In this document: positions 17,063 through 24,987 of the stretch, one piece after another
Layout: every line of letters starts with the position of its first letter
Position numbering within the stretch: the stretch's first letter is position 1
DNA from: Arthrobacter sp. MMS18-M83
GTDB lineage: Bacteria; Actinomycetota; Actinomycetes; Actinomycetales; Micrococcaceae
DNA length: 64,000 nucleotides
Direction of reading: 5' to 3'
NCBI RefSeq assembly: GCF_026683955.1
Contig: NZ_CP113343.1
Location: forward strand, 1,426,001 to 1,490,000
Notes under the pieces: generated by a model
What the model was told of the DNA's origin: nothing
Databases searched by the model: none
Seen by the model: the letters and a program-made list of their open reading frames with translations, nothing else
Program-made: the position numbers and the translations under genes

Positions 17063-17542
17063 CTAAGCTTCCTGTGGGTCTGCCACGGACGCACCGGCGG
17101 ACATGATCTCGGCACTGATCATCCAGGCGAGCTGCTCCAAACGTGCGATGAACGCATGCAGGAGGTCCGCCGTCGTAGGATCTTCTTCGTCCACTTGGTC
17201 GTGGACATCGCGCATGGTCTGGACAGTCCGTTCCAGGCGATCGGTGATTAGCTTCACGGCGTCCTTGGTCTTCGTCAATCCCGCGGGGAACTGCTCCAGG
17301 CGGGTCGAGGCAGCGATGGTGCTGCTCCTGCCATCGGGGAGCGCATGAAGCGCCCGCATCCTTTCGGCTGTTTCGTCAGCGAACTCCCGCGCCGCGGCCA
17401 CGAGTTCGTCGAGTTGCAGATGCAGGTCCCGGAAATTGGCGCCAACGATATTCCAGTGGGCCTGTTTGCCCTGTAGCTGGAGTTCAATAAGGTCCGTCAG
17501 GACAAGCTGAAGATTGTCTGCCAGAGCTTGCGATGCTTTCAT
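17063..17542 (-). CDS. dps: Dps-family ferritin-like DNA-protection protein
   Basis: 159 residues, the standard length. The ferroxidase signature is present: HWNIVGANFRDLHLQLDEL near residue 30-48 with the downstream acidic pair in EFADETAERMRAL. Dps forms a dodecamer that oxidises and stores iron with H2O2 and, in many species, coats DNA. The N terminus MKASQALADN is short, so DNA binding by a long basic tail is not obvious. It is transcribed away from the stress-type genes at 17.9-19.1 kb and shares their upstream region, which holds a duplicated palindromic site. Confidence 0.93.
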   Translation of the reverse strand: MKASQALADNLQLVLTDLIELQLQGKQAHWNIVGANFRDLHLQLDELVAAAREFADETAERMRALHALPDGRSSTIAASTRLEQFPAGLTKTKDAVKLITDRLERTVQTMRDVHDQVDEEDPTTADLLHAFIARLEQLAWMISAEIMSAGASVADPQEA

Positions 17543-17638
17543 GGTTTCCCCTCCAAGACGACTGCTGACAATGAGTCAGGATCAGCGCCAGACAGCGGCG
17601 CCAGTCCTTCGGCCCACCCTATGACGATACCCAGAATT

Positions 17639-17681
17639 TTTGATAAGTGTACTTAGCACTTGATTTGATAAGGGTGCTTAG
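17639..17681. promoter_or_regulatory. Duplicated 18-bp operator-like element
   Basis: TTTGATAAGTGTACTTAG (17639-17656) and TTTGATAAGGGTGCTTAG (17664-17681) are direct repeats identical at 16 of 18 positions, spaced 25 bp start to start. Each contains a TAAG-N4-CTTA dyad. They lie in the 340-bp gap between divergent dps and the 55-codon membrane gene and look like sites for a dimeric repressor or activator. A GGGGCCG/CGGCCCC hairpin (about 17833-17859) lies in the leader of the rightward gene. Nothing else is recognised there. Confidence 0.55.
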
Positions 17682-17882
17682 TAGTACCATGGAGGAGGTC
17701 GGTACCGGTTCGGACTGGATAAAAAATCCGGAAAACGAGCGGCATCCGCTGTTACAAGAGTTCGCGCGGAGTCCGGGGGGCTTGGTGCTGAACCACGGTT
17801 CGGAAGCGAACTGATAACCGAATACACCGCGAGGGGCCGGGCATTTTGCCGGCGGCCCCGCTCAAGTAAGGAATGTGTGACT

Positions 17883-18050
17883 ATGAACACCCTTCTGATC
17901 ATTGCAGGCGTCGTGGCAATCATCCTTCTGCTCGTCGGCGGATTCTCGCAGGCCGTCAGCTGGCTCCTCTGGGTCGGCGTGATCCTCCTGATCGTCGCGG
18001 CCATCGGCTGGCTCCTCAGCTTTATGTCCGGCCGCAGGTCTCGCGCCTAG
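17883..18050 (+). CDS. Small two-span membrane protein, 55 aa
   Basis: The ATG at 17883 has AAGGA ten bases upstream; an in-frame GTG at 17877 is less likely. The product is almost wholly hydrophobic: MNTLLIIAGVVAIILLLVGG, a short FSQAVSW loop, a second span LLWVGVILLIVAAIGWLL and a basic tail SGRRSRA. It resembles the small hydrophobic DUF6131-type proteins common beside CsbD genes in actinobacteria, but I am not certain of the family. Position before csbD suggests an envelope-stress role. Confidence 0.7.
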   Translation: MNTLLIIAGVVAIILLLVGGFSQAVSWLLWVGVILLIVAAIGWLLSFMSGRRSRA

Positions 18051-18141
18051 CCAACGACAGCTGGCCCCACAGTGGCCTGCCTTCCGCCACTGGGCGAGAA
18101 GGCGAGAAGAAGTAAACCATTACCACCAAAGGAGTACGTCC

Positions 18142-18318
18142 ATGGGTGCAGATGACAAGATCCAGAACGCCGGGGAGAAGCTTGCGGGCAAATCCAAGGA
18201 AACCGCCGGAAAACTGACGGGTAACGAGAGGCTCGAAGCCGAAGGCAAGACGGATCAAGCCAAGAGCGACCTGAAGGCAGCCGGCGAAAAGGTAAAGGAC
18301 GCTTTCAAGAAGGACTAG
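18142..18318 (+). CDS. CsbD-family stress protein, 58 aa
   Basis: The ATG at 18142 follows AAAGGAG. The product MGADDKIQNAGEKLAGKSKE...EGKTDQAKSDLKAAGEKVKDAF is a textbook CsbD-like sequence: very hydrophilic, Lys/Ala/Glu-rich, helical. The family is induced by general stress in Bacillus and others; its molecular role is unknown. A 9-bp hairpin follows its stop. Confidence 0.92.
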   Translation: MGADDKIQNAGEKLAGKSKETAGKLTGNERLEAEGKTDQAKSDLKAAGEKVKDAFKKD

Positions 18319-18329
18319 TCCACTCGAAG

Positions 18330-18362
18330 TGCGGCTCCTGCCATGGGCGGGAGCCGCATTTC
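18330..18362 (+). terminator. Hairpin terminator after the CsbD gene
   Basis: TGCGGCTCC (18330-18338) pairs with GGAGCCGCA (18350-18358) and is followed by TTTCCC. It probably attenuates transcription into the zinc-ribbon gene. Confidence 0.6.
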
Positions 18363-18383
18363 CCGGTCCAAGGGGTTAGGTCA

Positions 18384-18812
18384 ATGCCGACTATCTCTGA
18401 CCCGATTGTCCCCGCCGGCGCACCGCGTCCCCGGGCTGAACGAATCTGGTGCGGCACTTGCGGCACCAATGAGCACGTGATTCTTGATTCCATAGAGCCC
18501 CTCAAACCGCCGATGGCAGAGCTCGTGGATATCGCCTACATTTGCGCAGAATGCGACACTGCTTATGCCCATTCGGCTACATTCCAGGACGTCGCGGCGA
18601 TCCTGAACCAGCGTGGAACGGTATCGGATGTGCTCCAATTCGGCGGCGAATACATCCATTGCGGCGAACCCATGAAAATTTCGGGAACCGGATTCCACAG
18701 CGTGTATGCGCCGATGTCCACTGAGGACCCCGCGATAGATCTTCTCGACGTGTACCTGGCGACAAAGGTGTTGCAATGCCGCTGCGGGTTCCGGATGGAA
18801 CTCGCCTCATAG
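18384..18812 (+). CDS. Zinc-ribbon protein of unknown function (intact paralogue)
   Basis: 142 residues. Metal-ligand-like cysteines occur as WCGTCG (about residue 23), YICAEC (about 52), HCGEPM (about 93) and QCRCGF (about 134), suggesting two zinc sites. There are no membrane segments. A gapped copy missing the HCGEPM segment lies at 8282-8623, and the two share nucleotide-level similarity from the start codon onward. It lies 66 bp after csbD and 27 bp before the Rho-N-like gene on the same strand. No function is assigned; zinc ribbons of this size often bind nucleic acid or other proteins. Confidence 0.7.
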   Translation: MPTISDPIVPAGAPRPRAERIWCGTCGTNEHVILDSIEPLKPPMAELVDIAYICAECDTAYAHSATFQDVAAILNQRGTVSDVLQFGGEYIHCGEPMKISGTGFHSVYAPMSTEDPAIDLLDVYLATKVLQCRCGFRMELAS

Positions 18813-18839
18813 CCGGGACCTCGACCGAAGGAGAAACCC

Positions 18840-19106
18840 ATGCCGAGCAAAAAGAATCCCAGCCTCAAAGATCCGGAACTCTTCGAAACCCTCCGCAAGG
18901 ATGGCGCCTCCAAGGAAAAGGCCGCCAGGATCTCGAATGCCGCTGCCAAGGTGGGCCGCAAGGAAATCGGCCGGCGCGGCGGCACCTCGGGCGACTATGA
19001 GGACTGGACAGTGCCCCAACTCAAGTCCCGAGCCAAGGAACTGGGCCTCACAGGCTACTCAAGCAAGAAGAAAGCCGAACTCATCTCGGCCCTGCGAAAC
19101 CACTAA
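18840..19106 (+). CDS. Small basic Rho-N/SAP-like protein, 88 aa
   Basis: A GAAGGAGAAACCC ribosome site precedes the ATG. The N-terminal half ([34 protein letters not shown]) is of the kind found in the short DUF7218-type proteins. The C-terminal half [30 protein letters not shown] matches the helix-extended-loop-helix of Rho N-terminal and SAP domains, which bind nucleic acid. It is next to Ku and LigD, convergent with Ku, so a DNA-associated role is plausible but unproven. Confidence 0.75.
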   Translation: MPSKKNPSLKDPELFETLRKDGASKEKAARISNAAAKVGRKEIGRRGGTSGDYEDWTVPQLKSRAKELGLTGYSSKKKAELISALRNH

Positions 19107-19116
19107 GCCATCCACC

Positions 19117-19261
19117 GGACATGCTCTCCGCCCTGGCCCAGGAATGGACATATTCGCATTATGTCCACTCCTCGGTTTGCACGAGGGACATGTCGAGTGT
19201 CCCGGGAGGGCCACGAGGGACATGTCCAGTGTTCCAGGGAGGGCCCGGCCGGACATGCTCT
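19117..19261. repeat. Repeat cluster between convergent genes (copy 2 of the palindrome plus a 32-bp tandem)
   Basis: AGGAATGGACAT (19141-19152) pairs with 19162-19173 with one mismatch and repeats the hairpin at 16860-16896. Two tandem units follow (19181-19212 and 19213-19245), each starting CACGAGGGACATGTC and ending GGGAGGGC. GGACATGCTC occurs at both ends of the cluster (19117-19126 and 19252-19261). It probably serves as a bidirectional terminator for the Rho-N-like gene and Ku, and belongs to a dispersed intergenic repeat family. Confidence 0.65.
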
Positions 19262-19286
19262 CGCTGAAGCGCACGACGGCGGCGCG

Positions 19287-20159
19287 TCAGGCTTTCTTGA
19301 CCCGCGCCCTGGGCTTGCTGGCCGCTTTGGCCGTCCCGGCGTCGTCGGACTCCTCGCTTGCGGTGGACGCTTTGCCGCGCTTCTTCTCGAGGCTCCGTTT
19401 GAGGGCCTCCATGAGGTCGATGACCTCGCCGCCCTCGCCTTCGCTTGCTGTCACGCCGAACGTCTCCTCGGTGTCGATGGAGTCGCCCTTTTCGAACTTG
19501 GCCGCGATGAGCTGGCGCAATTGCACTTGGTAATTGTCGGTGTATTGCTCGGGCTCGAAGTCGCGCGCCATGGAGTCCACCAAGGCCGAGGACATCTCCA
19601 GCTCCTTGTCCGAGATCTTGACGTCGGTCTCCAGCGACGGGAAGTTGGCTTCACGTATCTCGTCGTCCCAGAGCAGGGATTGCAGCATCAAGACGTCCCC
19701 ACGTACGCGCAGGGCCCCCAGCCTGGTCTTCTGCCGGAGGGCGTACTGCACAATGGCCACGCGCTCGGTGTCCTGGAGGGTGCGCAAAAGCAGCATGTAG
19801 GCCTTGGGCGATTTGGAATCCGGCTCCAGATAGTAGGGCCGCTCGTACATGATGGGATCCAGCTGCTCGGCCGGGACGAACTCCACTACCTCGATTTCGC
19901 GGCTGTTCTCCGCGGGCAGGGACTTCAAATCCGCGGAGGACAGCACCACCGTGCGGCCTTCCTCTTCGTAGGCCTTGTCGATATCCTCGTAATCCACAAC
20001 AGAGGCGCAGATTTCGCACTTCCGTTGGTAACGGATGCGGCCTCCGTCTTTGTTGTGGACCTGGTGAAGACTGACATCGTGGTCCTCGGTGGCGCTGTAG
20101 AGCTTGACGGGCACGTTGACCAGCCCGAACGCGATAGAACCCTTCCATATGGCCCTCAT
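19287..20159 (-). CDS. ku: Bacterial Ku, non-homologous end joining
   Basis: 290 residues starting MRAIWKGSIAFGLVNVPVKLYSAT, the conserved Ku core opening. It continues with HNKDGGRIRYQRKCE, a CEIC pair, YYLEPDSKSPKAYMLLLRTL and the C-terminal segment EPEQYTDNYQVQLRQLI. The Lys/Ala-rich tail after residue 240 is the usual actinobacterial DNA-binding extension. Ku dimers thread onto double-strand ends and recruit LigD, whose gene starts 38 bp away in the opposite direction. There is no clear ribosome site before the ATG, so a leaderless message is possible. Confidence 0.96.
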   Translation of the reverse strand: MRAIWKGSIAFGLVNVPVKLYSATEDHDVSLHQVHNKDGGRIRYQRKCEICASVVDYEDIDKAYEEEGRTVVLSSADLKSLPAENSREIEVVEFVPAEQLDPIMYERPYYLEPDSKSPKAYMLLLRTLQDTERVAIVQYALRQKTRLGALRVRGDVLMLQSLLWDDEIREANFPSLETDVKISDKELEMSSALVDSMARDFEPEQYTDNYQVQLRQLIAAKFEKGDSIDTEETFGVTASEGEGGEVIDLMEALKRSLEKKRGKASTASEESDDAGTAKAASKPRARVKKA

Positions 20160-20197
20160 GCACTAAGTGAACATCACAACTCGGCGGAGGTGAAGAG

Positions 20198-22794
20198 GTG
20201 GCAACCAGCCAAAAGGAGCGCGTCAACGTTGAAGGCCATGAACTGACGCTCACCAACCTGGGCAAAATCATCTACCCGGAGACTGGCACCACCAAGGCCG
20301 AAGTGCTCGAGTACTACGCAGCCGTGGCACCGTTCCTGATCCCCGCCGCAGCCAACCGGCCCGCCACGCGCAAGCGTTGGGTTCACGGCGTAGGGACCAC
20401 GGAGGACCCCGGGCAGATGTTCTTCCAGAAGAACCTGGACGATTCCACCCCGTCCTGGGTTCCGCGCGTCACCATCCAGCACCGAGACCACAGCAACGTT
20501 TACCCCTTGGTCAACAACCTCGCCACACTGACCTGGCTGGCCCAGATAGCCGCCTTGGAGATCCACGTGCCGCAATGGCAGGTGGACGCCGACGGAACCA
20601 TGTTGCCGCCGGACCGCCTGGTCCTTGACCTCGACCCCGGCCCGGGCACAGGCCTCGCCGAATGCGTTGAAGTCGCCAAGCTGGCGCGCAGCATCCTGCA
20701 GGACATCGGGCTTGATCCGGTCCCTGTGACGAGCGGCAGCAAAGGGATCCACCTCTACGCCGGGCTGGATGGCACGCGCAAATGGGAGCAGGTTTCAGCG
20801 TTCGCACACGAATTGGCGCGATCGCTCGAGGCGGACCATCCTGACCTGGTGGTCAGCGATATGAAGAAGACCCTGCGCAACGGCAAGGTCCTGGTGGACT
20901 GGAGCCAGAACAGCGGAAACAAGACCACAATCGTCCCGTACTCCCTTCGCGGACGCGCACACCCCATGGTGGCCGCACCGAGGACATGGCGGGAACTCAC
21001 CTCACCAAAGCTTGAACATCTGGACTTCACAGCTGTCATGAAGCGCGTCAAAGAGGGGAAGGATCCCTTCGCCGCGGTGGCGGCCTGGCGCTCAGGGCAC
21101 TCGCCCGTGCATGCGAACGGTGGACCCAGGAACAAGAACGACGACGACGGCTCCCCCGGCGCGGCCCGCGCCAGTACCGCGGTCGCGGGTACCGCCGGCG
21201 CCAGAACCGCGACCGGAGGCACCGCCGTCGGAGGCACCGCTGTGAACCCGCGGTTGGCCAGCTACGTGGACAAGCGTGATCCGCAGCGGACACCGGAACC
21301 GTTTCCCGCCGTCGAACACCAACCGGGGCGGCGCCCACTCCAGGCCGACGCGGAACCCAACCCGCCCGGCGGAATCTTCGTCATCCAGGAACACCACGCC
21401 CGCCGCTTCCACTTGGATTTCCGGCTGGAACACAACGGCGTCCTGGCGTCGTGGGCCTTGCCACGTGGCGTGCCGGACACTCCGGCCAAGAACCACCTCG
21501 CGGTGCGCACGGAAGACCACCCGATGGAGTATGCGCAATTCGCGGGCATCATTCCAAAGGGCGAATACGGTGCCGGGACGGTCAGCATCTGGGACAGCGG
21601 CGAGTTCGAATGCGAAAAATGGCGCGACGGCAAAGAAGTGATCGCTACCCTCACCGGCAAGCCCGGCGGCGGATTGCACGGCACCCGCCGTTTTGCGCTC
21701 ATCCACACTGGGGAGTCGGCGTCGCAATGGCTGATCCACCTGATGAAGGACAAACCGGGCCATCGGACCGTGCTGTTGCCTGATGCCCCGTCGCGTTCGA
21801 GCGGCACCCCCAGCTACGCGCCCATGCTCGCAACCTCCGGGACCACGGCCGATGTTTCCTCCGGCGACTGGTTGTTTGAGCTCAAATGGGATGGCTTCCG
21901 CACCATCGTTTCAGGTTCGGGCGGGAAGATCAGGCTGACCAGCCGCTCCGGCATCGACATGACGCCCACGTATCCCGAACTATCGGATCCGCGGTACTGG
22001 CCGGACCACGACTTCGTGGCAGACGGCGAAATCGTGGCACTCAGCAAGAACGGCCGGCCCAGTTTCGAGTTGCTCCAGAAGCGGATGAACCTCTTCAAAC
22101 CTGGCGACGTCGAACGCGCCCGGGCCGCGGTCCCCGTGCAGCTCATGCTTTTCGATCTCCTGTACGACACCGGATCCCGCGGCGGCGCCGAAAAAGCGGC
22201 GCCGACCTCACCTCCCTGCCGCTCGGCGAGCGCCGGGACCGGCTGGCGGCCTTCCATGCCGGACTGCCGGCCCAGGGCTCCCCCATCCATGTATCCGAAG
22301 TGTTGGAGCACGATCTTGCCGACATTCTGGCCAGCGCCAAAGAGCTTGGCTTGGAGGGCGTCATGGCCAAGCGCGCGGATAGCCGGTACCAGCCGGGGCG
22401 GCGCAGCAGGTCCTGGATCAAGCTCAAGTTGGAACGCACGCAGGAGGTGGTGGTGGGTGGCTGGCGGCCCGGCGCCGGGGCGAGGCTCGGGACCATTGGT
22501 GCATTGCTGGTGGGGATCCCCGACGGCGACAAGCTGCGCTACGCCGGCCGCGTCGGCACCGGCTTCAAGGACTGGCAACTCCGCGACATCCTGCAGCGCT
22601 TGGAGCGGCTCGACCGCCCGGACTCCCCCTTCCATGACATCCCGGCCGAGGACGCCGCCACCGCCCATTGGGTTGCCCCCGAGCTCGTGGGAGAGGTGAC
22701 ATTCGGGGATTGGACCGGCACCGAAAGGATGCGGCATCCCGTCTGGCGCGGGTGGCGCCCGGACAAGTCCCCGGGTGACGTGCAGCGGAGCTAG
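20198..22794 (+). pseudogene. ligD: ATP-dependent DNA ligase D (Pol-PE-Lig), frameshifted
   Basis: The GTG start follows GGAGG. Domains in order: primase-polymerase (about 1-290, metal site VLDLDPGPG); 3'-phosphoesterase (about 385-500, EHHARRFHLDFRLEHNG and IPKGEYGAGTVS); ligase, nucleotidyl Lys563 in FELKWDGFR. The frame fails at the A5 run 22191-22195. The true C terminus (ADLTSLPLGERRDRL, LEGVMAKRADSRY, SWIKLKLERTQE, GRVGTGFKDW) continues in a second frame to 22794. One extra A restores EKSGADLTSLPLGERR. Total length would be about 865 residues. It is either inactive in ligation or a homopolymer sequencing error; the Pol and PE domains remain readable. The pair with Ku is the minimal bacterial NHEJ apparatus. 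Confidence 0.9.
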
Positions 22795-22813
22795 GCGCGG
22801 CTAGGCCAGCCAT

Positions 22814-22871
22814 GACACGGAAAATGCCCTGCGCCACCGGAATTCCGGTGTCGCAGGGCATTTTCCGTGTC
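22814..22871. terminator. 58-bp near-perfect palindrome between convergent genes
   Basis: The arms 22814-22833 and 22852-22871 are perfectly complementary over 20 bp. After one mismatch the centre CACCGGAATTCCGGTG (22835-22850) is itself a perfect palindrome. It lies between ligD and the leftward 86-codon gene, so it probably ends transcription from both sides. Confidence 0.7.
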
Positions 22872-22885
22872 GCGGACGAATATTT

Positions 22886-23146
22886 CTAAGAGGAGTGCGG
22901 CATCTGGGGACGGCTGGTGCGGTGAACCGCAGTGACCGCCGCTTGTTGGCCGACGCGACCGTGGCTGGCGCCCCGGTCCTTGGGGTGCTTGGTCTTGCCG
23001 CTACCGTCCGGCCAGGCCGGTCCTTGGGTCGATCCCAGCGTCATGGCCACAGTTGCCGGGGCCGGCATGGGCGCCATATCCATGGCCTCGACCAGGTGGC
23101 TGGCTACCTCGGAGTTGATTTGTTGCGCAACGTGCTTCGCAGCCAT
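22886..23146 (-). CDS. Small protein of unknown function, 86 aa
   Basis: The start at ATG 23146 is chosen because AAGGAAG lies upstream; the frame is open to 23185. The product begins MAAKHVAQQINSEVASHLVEAM, a likely amphipathic helix. A Pro/Met/Gly-rich and basic, probably disordered remainder ends RTSRPQMPHSS. No family is recognised. It is codirectional with the next small gene (72 bp apart) and convergent with ligD. Confidence 0.55.
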   Translation of the reverse strand: MAAKHVAQQINSEVASHLVEAMDMAPMPAPATVAMTLGSTQGPAWPDGSGKTKHPKDRGASHGRVGQQAAVTAVHRTSRPQMPHSS

Positions 23147-23218
23147 TGTTCTTCCTTTCCGCATTGAAACGAAGGGATTTTCCATACTAGGTGGGAGTGG
23201 TCCGCTTGTCTGCAGGAT

Positions 23219-23446
23219 CTACCAACGGACTTTCTTCTCGGACTTGGCCAGCTTGCCACTTGCCTGTGTGGGCTTGTGCCCTTTCCCGGTGCTCTGCCAG
23301 CTGTTCCCCGCCCCGCCACGGGACTTGCTGGCCAGCATTTCCTTCTGGGCGTCAGTCAGTTTCGATCTGACACCGGCATCCGGGGTGTCAGTTTCCTGCT
23401 CGACGGGTTCCTGCTCGGGGTTGGTTTCGGGTGTGTTGGGTGTCAT
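23219..23446 (-). CDS. Small charged protein of unknown function, 75 aa
   Basis: AAGGAG lies ten bases before the ATG at 23446. The N-terminal third is acidic (Glu/Pro/Thr). The middle LTDAQKEMLASKSRGG is helical. The end KGHKPTQASGKLAKSEKKVRW is strongly basic, so the chain is polar at both ends and probably disordered. There is no signal peptide or membrane span. Upstream partner of the 86-codon gene in a probable two-gene unit next to the NHEJ genes. Confidence 0.6.
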   Translation of the reverse strand: MTPNTPETNPEQEPVEQETDTPDAGVRSKLTDAQKEMLASKSRGGAGNSWQSTGKGHKPTQASGKLAKSEKKVRW

Positions 23447-23929
23447 GCAGTGGACTCCTTAAAGCTCTTGATTTGCCGGAGGAGGTCTCGGGACGCGACG
23501 TCCGCTGCGGGGTCCAAATAGCAACAGTGACAGGAACGGCGCGGAGGCGAAGCCTCAACAGGCGTGGATTTTTGTCGGTTCAAACTCAACGGCGTCGGAT
23601 CAACGTCAGCAGTGGCTAGCCAGCATCTGCGACGAACCAGGACCCGCTGGTCTATTCAAAAATCAGTGTTCCCATGCACCCACCCTAAACACTCTGGGCC
23701 GGGTTTGTGAACCCTGACTTTCCCGGCGCGCGTTTCACGCATGGCGTCCATGTCGGCTCTCGGCTAGCATGGCATTTCCAGCGACTCGCGACGAGTCCTT
23801 AGACGAGTCCTTACGCCAGGAGGTGAGACCCATCAAAGCAGCAATCCACGGGTGCTCCCTCCCGATCCCATGGCGAGCCTGAACTAGGTGGCCCGGAGAG
23901 CATCCCTCGGTATCCCGAAAGGCTCTCCC
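23447..23929. other. 480-bp non-coding interval between divergent genes
   Basis: No convincing gene is seen. A short direct repeat ACGAGTCCTTA occurs twice near 23788-23812 just before the methyltransferase gene. Otherwise nothing is recognised beyond presumed divergent promoters. Confidence 0.5.
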
Positions 23930-24733
23930 ATGTCAGTACCCACGTTCCACCCGTCCCACTCCGCCGTGACATCTCGGCTCCGTTCCGCCGGTTGCGTCTT
24001 CGCTGAGGACGAGGCCCAGCTCCTGATCGCCGCCGCGCACGCTCCCGAGGAACTCGACCGGATGGTCGACCAACGGGTTTCCGGCCTGCCCCTCGAACAC
24101 CTCCTCGGCTGGGCTGAATTCTGCGGCCGACACCTTGCCGTGGAACCGGGAGTCTTCGTCCCTCGCCGCCGCACGGAGTACCTCGTCCAGGAGGCGGCCC
24201 GCATCGCCCGGCCGGACGCCGTCGTCGTCGACCTTTGCTGTGGTTCGGGTGCCGTGGGTACTGCCGTGGCCGCCGCGGTGGGCGGCGTCGAACTGCACGC
24301 AGCCGACGTCGACCCCGCTGCAGTCCGCTGCGCCGCTCGCAACGTCGGGCCGGAAGGCGGAGAAGTGCATGAAGGCGATCTCTATTCGGCCCTGCCGGTC
24401 TCTCTTCGCGGTCGCGTGGACGTCCTGGTGGCCAACGCCCCCTATGTGCCCACGGACGCGATCGGGATGATGCCACCGGAGGCCCGGTTGCACGAACCGC
24501 TCGTAGCGCTCGACGGCGGACCAGACGGTCTGGACGTGCAGCGCCGGATCGCTGGGGAGGCGCCGTTGTGGCTGGCTCCTGGGGGTCACCTGCTGATCGA
24601 AACGAGCGTCCGGCAAGCCCCGTCGACGGCGGCCTTGTTTGAGCTCGCCGGATTGTCCGCCGAAGTAGTCCATTCCGACGAATTCGACGCCACGGTGGTG
24701 CTCGGAAAACTACAGCAATCTCACCGGAAATGA
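23930..24733 (+). CDS. PrmC/HemK-like N5-glutamine methyltransferase
   Basis: 267 residues from ATG 23930 (AAAGG upstream; the frame is open to 23888). The SAM-binding motif is VVDLCCGSGAVGTAVAAAV. The family catalytic motif NPPY appears as NAPYVPT, a known variant in the putative protein-(glutamine-N5) methyltransferase branch of actinobacteria. LLGWAEFCGRHLAVEPGVFVPRRRTEYLV matches the PrmC pre-domain that contacts release factors. Likely substrate is the GGQ glutamine of a release factor or another protein. The altered NPPY motif makes it less likely to be the housekeeping PrmC. Confidence 0.85.
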   Translation: MSVPTFHPSHSAVTSRLRSAGCVFAEDEAQLLIAAAHAPEELDRMVDQRVSGLPLEHLLGWAEFCGRHLAVEPGVFVPRRRTEYLVQEAARIARPDAVVVDLCCGSGAVGTAVAAAVGGVELHAADVDPAAVRCAARNVGPEGGEVHEGDLYSALPVSLRGRVDVLVANAPYVPTDAIGMMPPEARLHEPLVALDGGPDGLDVQRRIAGEAPLWLAPGGHLLIETSVRQAPSTAALFELAGLSAEVVHSDEFDATVVLGKLQQSHRK

Positions 24734-24987
24734 TCAGCAAACTGTGCTTTTCATGGTCCTGGCCCAAACAATTTGGTAACGAGGTCCCGGAACACGCCAA
24801 ATCCGCGTGATTCCGGGGCTGTAGAGGGCAAATGGATGTCAGGCATTTGTGCCGAAAATCGACCAGAATGGCCTCGAAATTCGGAGTCCGGCTCTCCGCT
24901 TCGGCCAATCTCGCGTAAAATTGAAACCCTGCCCAGAGCGGAGCAGCTGTATGTCGCAAGCAAATGATCTCCCTAGGAGAAACCCAA

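Noticed and set aside
19117-19261. CRISPR-like repeat array
   Set aside because: Only two tandem units with no spacers, plus a hairpin. No cas genes in the window.
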